Assembly (NCBI GenBank): GCA_964036665.1
Contig: OZ038532.1
Coordinates: 15,704,537-15,768,536 of the forward strand
Direction: 5' to 3'
Source of the DNA: Gordius sp. MW1
Lineage: Eukaryota; Nematomorpha; Gordioida; Gordea; Gordiidae
Length of the DNA: 64,000 bases
Part shown: in pieces, positions 8,579 through 20,820 of the stretch
Position numbering within the stretch: position 1 is the first letter of the stretch
Layout: each line of letters begins with the position of its first letter
Notes under the pieces: generated by a model
What the model saw: the letters and a program-made list of their open reading frames with translations, nothing else
What the model was told of the DNA's origin: nothing
Databases searched by the model: none
Made by a program: the position numbers and the translations under genes

Positions 8579-10677
8579 AACGTGAGTGCTTAATTTTTCA
8601 AAAATGCACTATGCGATCATGATTTTAAAGTAATAGTTTTCTGATTCTGATAAATTTTTTACTTGGGATCATAAAAACCACGTCTGAAAACGACAACTTT
8701 CATCGGATGCATACGGTTGAAAGAAAAATATGTGAAAAATTTTGAGGTAAAAATATTTATTTTTTTCGATTCTATGTGAAAGAGCATGAAAAAATATATA
8801 AAAGTAAGCCAATTTGAGAATCCTATTATCCTCGATTGACTTCCGAAAAGAGGTTTTAAGCTGCGAGAACTATCATTTTGACAAAAGACAACGTTTTATT
8901 GTTGCGATTAGTTTGTTGTATCGCAACGTGAGTGCTTAATTTTTCAAAAATGCACTATGCGATCATGATTTCAAAGTAATAGTTTGCAGATTCTGATAAA
9001 TTTTTACTTGGGATCATAGAAACGACGTCTGAAAACGACAACTTTCATCGGATGAATACGGTTCAAAGAAAAATATGTGAAAAATTTTGAGGTAAAAATA
9101 GTTATTTTTCGATTCTATCCAATTTGAGAATCCTATTATCCTCGATTGACTTCCGAAAAGAGGTTTTAAGCTGCGAGAACTATCATTTTGACAAAAGACA
9201 ACGTTTTATTGTTGCGATTAGTTTGTTGTATCGCAACGTGAGTGCTTAATTTTTCAAAAATGCACTATGCGATCATGATTTCAAAGTAATAGTTTGCAGA
9301 TTCTGATAAATTTTTACTTGGGATCATAGAAACGACGTCTGAAAACGACAACTTTCATCGGATGAATACGGTTCAAAGAAAAATATGTGAAAAATTTTGA
9401 GGTAAAAATAATTATTTTTCGATTCTATGTGAAAGAGCATGAAAAAATATATAAAAGTAAGCCAATTTGAGAATCCTATTATCCTCGATTGACTTCCGAA
9501 AAGAGGTTTTAAGCTGCGAGAACTATCATTTTGACAAAAGACAACGTTTTATTGTTGCGATTAGTTTGTTGTATCGCAACGTGAGTGCTTAATTTTTCAA
9601 AAATGCACTATGCGATCATGATTTTAAAGTAATAGTTTTCTGATTCTGATAAATTTTTTACTTGGGATCATAAAAACCACGTCTGAAAACGACAACTTTC
9701 ATCGGATGCATACGGTTGAAAGAAAAATATGTGAAAAATTTTGAGGTAAAAATATTTATTTTTTTCGATTCTATGTGAAAGAGCATGAAAAAATATATAA
9801 AAGTAAGAAAATTTGAGAATCCTATTATCCTCGATTGACTTCCGAAAAGAGGTTTTAAGCTGCGAGAACTATCATTTTGACAAAAGACAACGTTTTATTG
9901 TTGCGATTAGTTTGTTGTATCGCAACGTGAGTGCTTAATTTTTCAAAAATGCACTATGCGATCATGATTTTAAAGTAATAGTTTTCTGATTCTGATAAAT
10001 TTTTTACTTGGGATCATAAAAACCACGTCTGAAAACGACAACTTTCATCGGATGCATACGGTTGAAAGAAAAATATGTGAAAAATTTTGAGGTAAAAATA
10101 TTTATTTTTTTCGATTCTATGTGAAAGAGCATGAAAAAATATATAAAAGTAAGCCAATTTGAGAATCCTATTATCCTCGATTGACTTCCGAAAAGAGGTT
10201 TTAAGCTGCGAGAACTATCATTTTGACAAAAGACAACGTTTTATTGTTGCGATTAGTTTGTTGTATCGCAACGTGAGTGCTTAATTTTTCAAAAATGCAC
10301 TATGCGATCATGATTTCAAAGTAATAGTTTGCAGATTCTGATAAATTTTTACTTGGGATCATAGAAACGACGTCTGAAAACGACAACTTTCATCGGATGA
10401 ATACGGTTCAAAGAAAAATATGTGAAAAATTTTGAGGTAAAAATAGTTATTTTTCGATTCTATGTGAAAGAGCATGAAAAAATATATAAAAGTAAAGCCA
10501 ATTTGAGAATCCTATTATCCTCGATTGACTTCCGAAAAGAGGTTTTAAGCTGCGAGAACTATCATTTTGACAAAAGACAACGTTTTATTGTTGCGATTAG
10601 TTTGTTGTATCGCAACGTGATGCTTAATTTTTGAAAATGGCTCTATGCGATCATGATTTCAAAATAATAGTTTTCAG
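8579..10677 (+). repeat. Alternating two-type monomer stretch with a deleted monomer
   Basis: About six monomers, mostly of two kinds: one with ATTTTTTACT and ATAAAAACC (near 8654, 9654, 9998) and one with GTTTGCAG and AAACGACGTC (near 8984, 9294, 10330). At 9118 a 33 bp deletion removes the sequence between 'CGATTCTAT' and 'CCAATTTGAG', taking the TATA-like element with it. A private GTAAGAAAATTTG occurs near 9802. The mixture suggests local shuffling of a two-monomer module. Confidence 0.8.
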
Positions 10678-11766
10678 ATTCTGATAAATATTTACTTGGG
10701 ATCATAGAAACCACGTCTGAAAACGACAACTTTCATCGGATGCATACGGTTGAAAGAAAAATATGTGAAAAATTTTGAGGTAAAAATATTTATTTTTTCG
10801 ATTCTATGTGAAAGAGCGTGAAAAAATATATAAAAGTAAGCCAATTTGAGAATTCTATTATCCTCGATTGACTTCCGAAAAGAGGTTTTAAGCTGCGAGA
10901 ACTATCATTTTGACAATAGACAACGTTTTATTGTTGCGATTAGTTTGTTGTATCGCAACGTGAGTGCTTAATTTTTCAAAAATGCACTATGCGATCATGA
11001 TTTTAAAGTAATAGTTTTCTGATTCTGATAAATTTTTACTTTTTATCATCGAAACCACGTCTTAAAACGACAACTTTCATCGGATGCATACGGTTGAAAG
11101 AAAAATATGTGAAAAATTTTGAGGTAAAAATATTTATTTTTTTCGATTCTATGTGAAAGAGCATGAAAAAATATATAAAAGTAAGCCAATTTGAGAATAC
11201 TATTATCCTCGATTGACTTCCGAAAAGAGGTTTTAAGCTGCGAGAACTATCATTTTGACAAAAGACAACTTTTTATTGTTGCGATTAGTTTGTTGTATCG
11301 CAACGTGATGCTTACTCTATGCGATCATGATTTCAAAGTAATAGTTTTCAGATTCTGATAAATTTTTACTTGGGATCATAGAAACCACGTCTGAAAACGA
11401 CAACTCTTATCGGATGAATACGGTTCAAAGAAAAATATGTGGGAAATTTTGAGGTAAAAATATTTATTTTTTTCAATTTTATGTGAAAGAGCATGAAAAA
11501 ATATATAAAAGTAAGCCAATTTGAGAATCCTATTATCCTCGATTGACTTCCGAAAAGTTGTTTTAAGCTGCGAGAACTATCATTTTGACAAAAGACAACG
11601 TTTTATTGTTGCGATTAGTTTGTTGTATCGCAACGTGAGTGTTTAATTTTTCAAAAATGCAATATGCGATCATGATTTCAAAGTAACATTTCTCTGATTC
11701 TGATAAATTTTTACTTGGGATCATAGAAACCACGTCTGAAAACGACAACTTTCATCGGATGAATAC
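10678..11766 (+). repeat. Block C, copy 2
   Basis: Copy of 4867-5955 at an offset of 5,811 bp: GCGTG at 10816, TTACTCTATG at 11312, AAAAGTTG at 11553. Private changes include GACAATAGAC (near 10912), CTCTTATCGG (near 11404), CAATTTTATG (near 11474) and GCAATATGCG (near 11661). Confidence 0.85.
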
Positions 11767-14700
11767 GGTTCAAAGAAAAATATGTGAAAATTTTTGAGGT
11801 AAAAATATTTATTTTTTTCAATTCTATGTGAAAGAGCATGAAAAAATATATAAAAGTAAGCCAATTTAAGAATCCTATTATTCTCGATTGACTTCCGAAA
11901 AGAGGTTTTAAGCTGCGAGAACTATCATTTTGACAAAAGACAACGTTTTATTGTTGCGATTAGTTTGTTGTATCGCAACGTGAGTGTTTAATTTTTCAAA
12001 AATGCACTATGCGATCATGATTTCAAAGTAACATTTCTCTGATTCTGGTAAATTTTTACTTGGGATCATAGAAACCACGTCTGAAAACGACAACTTTCAT
12101 CGGATGAATACGGTTCAAAGAAAAATATGTGAAAAATTTTGAGGTAAAAATATTTATTTTTTTCAATTCTATATGAAAGAGCATGAAAAAATATATAAAA
12201 GTAAGCCAATTTGAGAATCCTATTATCCTCGATTGACTTCCGAAAAGAGGTTTTAAGCTGCGAGAACTATCAAGTTGACAAAAGACAACGTTTTATTGTT
12301 GCGATTAGTTTGTTGTATCGCAACGTGAGTGCTTAATTTTTCAAAAATGCACTATGCGATCATGATTTTAAAGTAATAGTTTTCTGATTCTGATAAATTT
12401 TTACTTTTTATCATCGAAACCACGTCTTAAAACGACAACTTTCATCGGATGCATACGGTTGAAAGAAAAATATGTGAAAAATTTTGAGGTAAAAATATTT
12501 ATTTTTTTCGATCTATGTGAAAGAGCATAAAAAAATATATAAAAGTGAGCCAATTTGAGAATCCTATTATCCTCGATTGACTTCCGAAAAGAAGTTTTAA
12601 GCTGCGAGAACTATCATTTTGACAAAAGACAACGTTTTATTGTTGCGATTAGTTTGTTGTATCGCAACGTGAGTGCTTAATTTTTCAAAAATGCACTATG
12701 CGATCATGATTTTAAAGTAATAGTTTTCTGATTCTGATAAATTTTTACTTTTTATCATCGAAACCACGTCTGAAAACGACAACTTTCATCGGATGCATAC
12801 GGTTGAAAGAAAAATATGTGAAAAATTTTGAGGTAAAAATAGTTATTTTTTTCGATTCTATGTGAAAGAGCATGAAAAAATATATAAAAGTAAGCCAATT
12901 TGAGAATCCTATTATCCTCGATTGACTTCCGAAAAGAGGTTTTAAGCTGCGAGAACTATCATTTTGACAAATAACAACGTTTTATTGTTGCGATTAGTTT
13001 GTTGTATCGCAACGTGATGCTTAATTTTTTAAAATGGCTCTATGCGATCATGATTTCAAAGTAATAGTTTCAGATTCTGATAAATTTTTACTTGGGATCA
13101 TAGAAACCACGTCTGAAAACGACAACTTTCATCGGATGCATACGGTTGAAAGAAAAATATGTGAAAAATTTTAAGGTAAAAATAGTTATTTTTTTCGATT
13201 CTATGTGAAAGAGCATGAAAAAATATATAAAAGTAAGCCAATTTGAGAATCCTATTATCCTCGATTGACTTCCGAAAAGAGGTTTTAAGCTGCGAGAACT
13301 ATCATTTTGACAAATGACAACGTTTTATTGTTGCGATTAGTTTGTTGTATCGCAACGTGATGCTTAATTTTTGAAAATGGCTCTATGCGATCATGATTTC
13401 AAAGTAATAGTTTCAGATTCTGATAAATTTTTACTTGGGATCATAGAAACCACGTCTGAAAACGACAACTTTCATCGGATGCATACGGTTGAAAGAAAAA
13501 TATGTGAAAAATTTTGAGGTAAAAATATTTATTTTTTTCAATTCTATGTGAAAGAGCATGAAAAAATATATAAAAGTAAGTCAATTTGAGAATCCTATTA
13601 TCCTCGATTGACTTCCGAAAAGAGGTTTTAAGCTGCGAGAACTATCATTTTGACAAAAGACAACGTTTTATTGTTGCGATTAGTTTGTTGTATCGCAACG
13701 TGATGCTTTATTTTTGAAAATGGCTCTATGCGATCATGATTTCAAAGTAATAGTTTCAGATTCTGATAAATTTTTACTTGGGATCATAGAAACCACGTCT
13801 GAAAACGACAACTTTCATCGGATGCATACGGTTGAAAGAAAAATATGTGAAAAATTTTGAGGTAAAATATTTATTTTTTTCGATTCTATGTGAAAGAGCA
13901 TGAAAAAATATAAAAGTAAGCCAATTTGAGAATCCTATTATCCTCGATTGACTTCCGAAAAGAGGTTTTAAGCTGCGAGAACTATCATTTTGACAAAAGA
14001 CAACGTTTTATTGTTGCGATTAGTTTGTTGTATCGCAACGTGAGTGTTTAATTTTTCAAAAATGCACTATGCGATCAAGATTTCAAAGTAACATTTCTCT
14101 GATTCTGATAAATTTTTACTTGGGATCATAGAAACCACGTCTGAAAACGACAACTTTCATCGGATGAATACGGTTCAAAGAAAAATGTGTGAAAAATTTT
14201 GAGGTAAATAAATTTATTTTTTTCAATTCTATGTAAAAGAGCATGAAAAAATATATAAAAGTAAGCCAATTTGAGAATCCTATTATCCTCGATTGACTTC
14301 CGAAAAGAGGTTTTAAGCTGCGAGAACTATCATTTTGACAAAAGACAACGTTTTATTGTTGCGATTAGTTTGTTGTATCGCAACGTGAGTGCTTAATTTT
14401 TCAAAAATGCACTATGCGATCATGATTTTAAAGTAATAGTTTTCTGATTCTGATAAATTTTTACTTTTTATCATCGAAACCACGTCTGAAAACGACAACT
14501 TTCATCGGATGCATATGGTTGATAGAAAAATATGTAAAAAATTCTGAGGTAAAAATAGTTATTTTTTTCGATTCTATGTGAAAGAGCATGAAAAAATATA
14601 TAAAAGTAAGCCAATTTGAGAATCCTTTTATCCTCGATTGACTTCCGAAAAGAGGTTTTAAGCTGCGAGAACTATCATTTTGACAAATAACAACGTTTTA

Positions 14701-15341
14701 TTGTTGCGATTAGTTTGTTGTATCGCAACGTGATGCTTAATTTTTTAAAATGGCTCTATGCGATCATGATTTCAAAGTAATAGTTTCAGATTCTGATAAA
14801 TTTTTACTTGGGATCATAGAAACCACGTCTGAAAACGACAACTTTCATCGGATGCATACGGTTGAAAGAAAAATATGTGAAAAATTTTGAGGTAAAAATA
14901 GTTATTTTTTTCGATTCTATGTGAAAGAGCATGAAAAAATATATAAAAGTAAGCCAATTTGAGAATCCTATTATCCTCGATTGACTTCCGAAAAGAGGTT
15001 TTAAGCTGCGAGAACTATCATTTTGACAAAAGACAACGTTTTATTGTTGCGATTAGTTTGTTGTATCGCAACGTGAGTGCTTAATTTTTCAAAAATGCAC
15101 TATGCGATCATGATTTTAAAGTAATAGTTTTCTGATTCTGATAAATTTTTACTTTTTATCATCGAAACCACGTCTGAAAACGACAACTTTCATCGGATGC
15201 ATACGGTTGAAAGAAAAATATGTGAAAAATTTTGAGGTAAAAATAGTTATTTTTTTCGATTCTATGTGAAAGAGCATGAAAAAATATATAAAAGTAAGCC
15301 AATTTGAGAATCCTATTATCCTCGATTGACTTCCGAAAAGA
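11767..15341 (+). repeat. Monomers related to the 53.8-55.7 kb region
   Basis: About ten monomers. The order CTATATGAAAG (near 12168), CAAGTTGAC (12271), CGATCTATG with GCATAAAA (near 12510), CAAATAAC (near 12969), ATGCTTTATT (13703), a shortened TATA element (near 13905), ATCAAGATTTC (near 14086) and AAATAAATTT (near 14205) is repeated at 53.9-55.6 kb. From CAAGTTGAC to ATGCTTTATT is 1,432 bp here and 1,089 bp there, a difference of one monomer. Confidence 0.8.
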
Positions 15342-18020
15342 GGTTTTAAGCTGCGAGAACTATCATTTTGACAAAAGACAACGTTTTATTGTTGCGATTA
15401 GTTTGTTGTATCGCAACGTGATGCTTAATTTTTGAAAATGGCTCTATGCGATCATGATTTCAAAGTAATAGTTTTCAGATTCTGATAAATTTTTACTTGG
15501 GATCATAGAAACCACGTCTGAAAACGACAACTCTCATCGGATCTATACGGTTCAAAGAAAAATATGTGGGAAATTTTGAGGTAAAAATATTTATTTTTTT
15601 CAATTCTATGTGAAAGAGCATGAAAAAATATATAAAAGTAAGCCAATTTGAGAATCCTATTATCCTCGATTGACTTCCGAAAAGGGGTTTTAAGCTGCGA
15701 GAACTATCATTTTGACAAAAGACAACGTTTTATTGTTGCGATTAGTTTGTTGTATCGCAACGTGAGTGCTTAATTTTTCAAAAATGCACTATGCGATCAT
15801 GATTTTAAAGTAATAGTTTTCTGATTCTGATAAATTTTTACTTTTTATCATCGAAACCACGTCTTAAAACGACAACTTTCATCGGATGCATACGGTTGAA
15901 AGAAAAATATGTGAAAAATTTTGAGGTAAAAATATTTATTTTTTTCGATTCTATGTGAAAGAGCATGAAAAAATATATAAAAGTAAGCCAATTTGAGAAT
16001 CCTTTTATCCTCGATTGACTTCCGAAAAGAGGTTTTAAGCTGCGAGAACTATCATTTTGACAAAAGACAACGTTTTATTGTTGCGATTAGTTTGTTGTAT
16101 CGCAACGTGATGCTTAATTTTTGAAAATGGCTCCATGCGATCATGATTTCAAAGTAATAGTTTTCAGATTCTGATAAATTTTTACTTGGGATCATAGAAA
16201 CCACGTCTGAAAACGACAACTCTCATCGGATGAATACGGTTCAAAGAAAAATATGTGGGAAATTTTGAGGTAAAAATATTTATTTTTTTCAATTCTATGT
16301 GAAAGAGCATGAAAAAATATATAAAAGTAAGCCAATTTGAGAATCCTATTATCCTCGATTGACTTCCGAAAAGGGGTTTTAAGCTGCGAGAACTATCATT
16401 TTGACAAAAGACAACGTTTTATTGTTGCGATTAGTTTGTTGTATCGCAACGTGAGTGTTTAATTTTTCAAAAATGCACTATGCGATCATGATTTAAAGTA
16501 ACATTTCTCTGATTCTGATAAATTTTTACTTGGGATCATAGAAACCACCTCTGAAAACGACAACTTTCATCGGATGCATACGGTTGAAAGAAAAATATGT
16601 GAAAAATTTTGAGGTAAAAATATTTATTTTTTTCGATTCTATGTGAAAGAGCATGAAAAAATATATAAAAGTAAGCCAATTTGGGAATCCTATTATCCTC
16701 GATTGACTTCCGAAAAGAGGTTTTAAGCTGCGAGAACTATCATTTTGACAAAAGACAACGTTTTATTGTTGCGATTAGTTTGTTGTATCGCAACGTGATG
16801 CTTAATTTTTGAAAATGGCTCCATGCGATCATGAATTCAAAGTAATAGTTTTCAGATTCTGATAAATTTTTACTTGGGATCATAGAAACCACGTCTGAAA
16901 ACGACAACTCTTATCGGATGAATACGGTTCAAAGAAAAATATGTGGGAAATTTTGAGGTAAAAATATTTATTTTTTTCAATTCTATGTGAAAGAGCATGA
17001 AAAAATATATAAAAGTAAGCCAATTTGAGAATTCTATTATCCTCGATTGACTTCCGAAAAGGGGTTTTAAGCTGCGAGAACTATCATTTTGACAAAAGAC
17101 AACGTTTTATTGTTGCGATTAGTTTGTTGTATCGCAACGTGAGTGTTTAATTTTTCAAAAATGCACTATGCGATCATGATTTTAAAGTAATAGTTTTCTG
17201 ATTCTGATAAATTTTTACTTTTTATCATCGAAACCACATCTGAAAACGACAACTTTCATCGGATGCCTACGGTTGAAAGAAAAATATGTGAAAAATTTTG
17301 AGGTAAAAATAGTTATTTTTTTCGATTCTATGTAAAAGAGCATGAAAAAATATATAAAAGTAAGCCAATTTGAGAATCCTATTATCCTCGATTGACTTCC
17401 GAAAAGAGGTTTTAAGCTGCGAGAACTATCATTTTGACAAATAACAACGTTTTATTGTTGCGATTAGTTTGTTGTATCGCAACGTGATGCTTAATTTTTT
17501 AAAATGGCTCTATGCGATCATGATTTTAAAGTAATAGTTTCAGATTCTGCTAAAGTTTTACTTGGGATCATAGAAACCACGTCTGAAAACGACAACTTTC
17601 ATCGGATGCATACGGTTGAAAGAAAATATGTGAAAAATTTTGAGGTAAAAATAGTTATTTTTTTCGATTCTATGTGAAAGAGCATGAAAAAATATATAAA
17701 AGTAAGCCAATTTGAGAATCCTATTATCCTCGATTGACTTCCGAAAAGAGGTTTTAAGCTGCGAGAACTATCATTTTGACAAATGACAACGTTTTATTGT
17801 TGCGATTAGTTTGTTGTATCGCAACGTGAGTGCTTAATTTTTCAAAAATGCACTATGCGATCATGATTTTAAAGTAATAGTTTTCTGATTCTGATAAATT
17901 TTTACTTGGGATCATAGAAACCACGTCTGAAAACGACAACTTTCATCGGATGAATACGGTTCAAAGAAAAATGTGTGAAAAATTTTGAGGTAAAAATATT
18001 TATTTTTTTCAATTCTATGT

Positions 18021-18710
18021 GAAAGAGCATGAAAAAATATATAAAAGTAAGCCAATTTGAGAATCCTATTATCCTCGATTGACTTCCGAAAAGAGGTTTT
18101 AAGCTGCGAGAACTATCATTTTGACAAAAGACAACGTTTTATTGTTGCGATTAGTTTGTTGTATCGCAACGTGAGTGCTTAATTTTTGAAAATGGCTCCA
18201 TGCGATCATGATTTCAAAATAATAGTTTTCTGATTCTGATAAATTTTTACTTGGGATCATGGAAACCACGTCTGAAAACGACAACTCTCATCGGATGCAT
18301 ACGGTTGAAAGAAAAATATGTGGGAAATTTTGAGGTAAAAATATTTATTTTTTTCGATTCTATGTGAAAGAGCATGAAAAAATATATAAAAGTAAGCCAA
18401 TTTGAGAATCCTATTATCCTCGATTGACTTCCGAAAAGGGGTTTTAAGCTGCGAGAACTATCATTTTGACAAAAGACAACGTTTTATTGTTGCGATTAGT
18501 TTGTTGTATCGCAACGTGAGTGTTTAATTTTTCAAAAATGCACTATGCCATCAAGATTTCAAAGTAACATTTCTCTGATTCTGATAAATTTTTACTTGGG
18601 ATCATAGAAACCACGTCTGAAAACGACAACTTTCATCGGATGAATACGGTTCAAAGAAAAATGTGTGAAAAATTTTGAGGTAAATAAATTTATTTTTTTC
18701 AATTCTATGT
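18021..18710 (+). repeat. Two-monomer (690 bp) stretch absent from the second copy
   Basis: Present in duplication A copy 1 and missing from copy 2. The monomers on either side share AATGTGTGAAAAAT and TTTTTTTCAATTCTATG. In copy 2 near 28285-28315 the left part (TAAAAATATTT) comes from the first flanking monomer and the right part (CTATGTAAAAG) from the last, which places the crossover between 17998 and 18020, aligned with 18688-18710. It includes a private GATCATGGAAACC (near 18256). Confidence 0.9.
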
Positions 18711-20540
18711 AAAAGAGCATGAAAAAATATATAAAAGTAAGCCAATTTGAGAATCCTATTATCCTCAATTGACTTCCGAAAAGAGGTTTTAAGCTGCGAG
18801 AACTATCATTTTGACAAAAGACAACGTTTTATTGTTGCGATTAGTTTGTTGTATCGCAACGTGAGTGCTTAATTTTTCAAAAATGCACTATGCGATCATG
18901 ATTTTAAAGTAATAGTTTTCTGATTCTGATAAATTTTTACTTTTTATCATCGAAACCACGTCTGAAAACGACAACTTTCATCGGATGCATACGGTTGAAA
19001 GAAAAATATGTGAAAAATTTTGAGGTAAAAATAGTTATTTTTTTCGATTCTATGTGAAAGAGCATGAAAAAATATATAAAAGTAAGCCAATTTGAGAATC
19101 CTATTATCCTCGATTGACTTCCGAAAAGAGGTTTTAAGCTGCGAGAACTATCATTTTGACAAATAACAACGTTTTATTGTTGCGATTAGTTTGTTGTATC
19201 GCAACGTGATGCTTAATTTTTTAAAATGGCTCTATGCGATCATGATTTCAAAGTAATAGTTTCAGATTCTGATAAATTTTTACTTGGGATCATAGAAACC
19301 ACGTCTGAAAACGACAACTTTCATCGGATGCATACGGTTGAAAGAAAAATATGTGAAAAATTTTGAGGTAAAAATAGTTATTTTTTTCGATTCTATGTGA
19401 AAGAGCATGAAAAAATATATAAAAGTAAGCCAATTTGAGAATCCTATTATCCTCGATTGACTTCCGAAAAGAGGTTTTAAGCTGCGAGAACTATCATTTT
19501 GACAAAAGACAACGTTTTATTGTTGCGATTAGTTTGTTGTATCGCAACGTGATGCTTAATTTTTCAAAAATGCACTATGCGATCATGATTTTAAAGTAAT
19601 AGTTTTCAGATTCTGATAAATTTTTACTTGGGATCATAGAAACCACGTCTGAAAACGACAACTTTCATCGGATGCATACGGTTGAAAGAAAAATATGTGA
19701 AAAATTTTGAGGTAAAAATAGTTATTTTTTTCGATTCTATGTGAAAGAGCATGAAAAAATATATAAAAGTAAGCCAATTTGAGAATCCTATTATCCTCGA
19801 TTGACTTCCGAAAAGAGGTTTTAAGCTGCGAGAACTATCATTTTGACAAAAGACAACGTTTTATTGTTGCGATTAGTTTGTTGTATCGCAACGTGATGCT
19901 TAATTTTTCAAAAATGCACTATGCGATCATGATTTTAAAGTAATAGTTTTCAGATTCTGATAAATTTTTACTTGGGATCATAGAAACCACGTCTGAAAAC
20001 GACAACTTTCATCGGATGCATACGGTTGAAAGAAAAATATGTGAAAAATTTTGAGGTAAAAATAGTTATTTTTTTCGATTCTATGTGAAAGAGCATGAAA
20101 AAATATATAAAAGTAAGCCAATTTGAGAATCCTATTATCCTCGATTGACTTCCGAAAAGAGGTTTTAAGCTGCGAGAACTATCATTTTGACAAATGACAA
20201 CGTTTTATTGTTGCGATTAGTTTGTTGTATCGCAACGTGATGCTTAATTTTTGAAAATGGCTCTATGCGATCATGATTTCAAAGTAATAGTTTCAGATTC
20301 TGATAAATTTTTACTTGGGATCATAGAAACCACGTATGAAAACGACAACTTTCATCGGATGCATACGGTTGAAAGAGAAATATGTGAAAAATTTTGAGGT
20401 AAAAATATTTATTTTTTTCGATTATATGTGAAAGAGCATGAAAAAATATATAAAAGTAAGCCAATTTGAGAATCCTATTATCCTCGATTGACTTCCGAAA
20501 AGAGGTTTTAAGCTGCGAGAACTATCATTTTGACAAAAGA

Positions 20541-20820
20541 CAACTGCGATTAGTTTGTTGTATCGCAACGTGAGTGATTAATTTTTCAAAATTGCACTAT
20601 GCGATCATGATTTTAAAGTAATAGTTTTCTGATTCTGATAAATTTTTACTTTTTATCATCGAAACCACGTCTGAAAACGACAACTTTCATCGGATGCATA
20701 CGGTTGAAAGAAAAATATGTGAAAAATTTTGAGGTAAAAATATTTATTTTTTCGATTCTATGTGAAAGAGCATGAAGCCAATTTGAGAATTCTATTATCC
20801 TCGATTGACCCGAAAAGAGG
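20541..20820 (+). repeat. Doubly marked short monomers
   Basis: A monomer with a 10 bp deletion (CAACTGCGAT at 20541, which trims the dyad stem to six pairs) is followed by a 17 bp deletion at 20771 (CATGAAGCC, removing the TATA-like element) and a 2 bp deletion in GACCCGAAAAG. The 10 bp deletion recurs at 30142, 33553, 34232, 35577, 36256, 38634, 42044 and 42723, and the 17 bp deletion at 30372, 34462, 36486, 38864 and 42953. Identical breakpoints imply copying of one ancestral event each. Confidence 0.9.
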
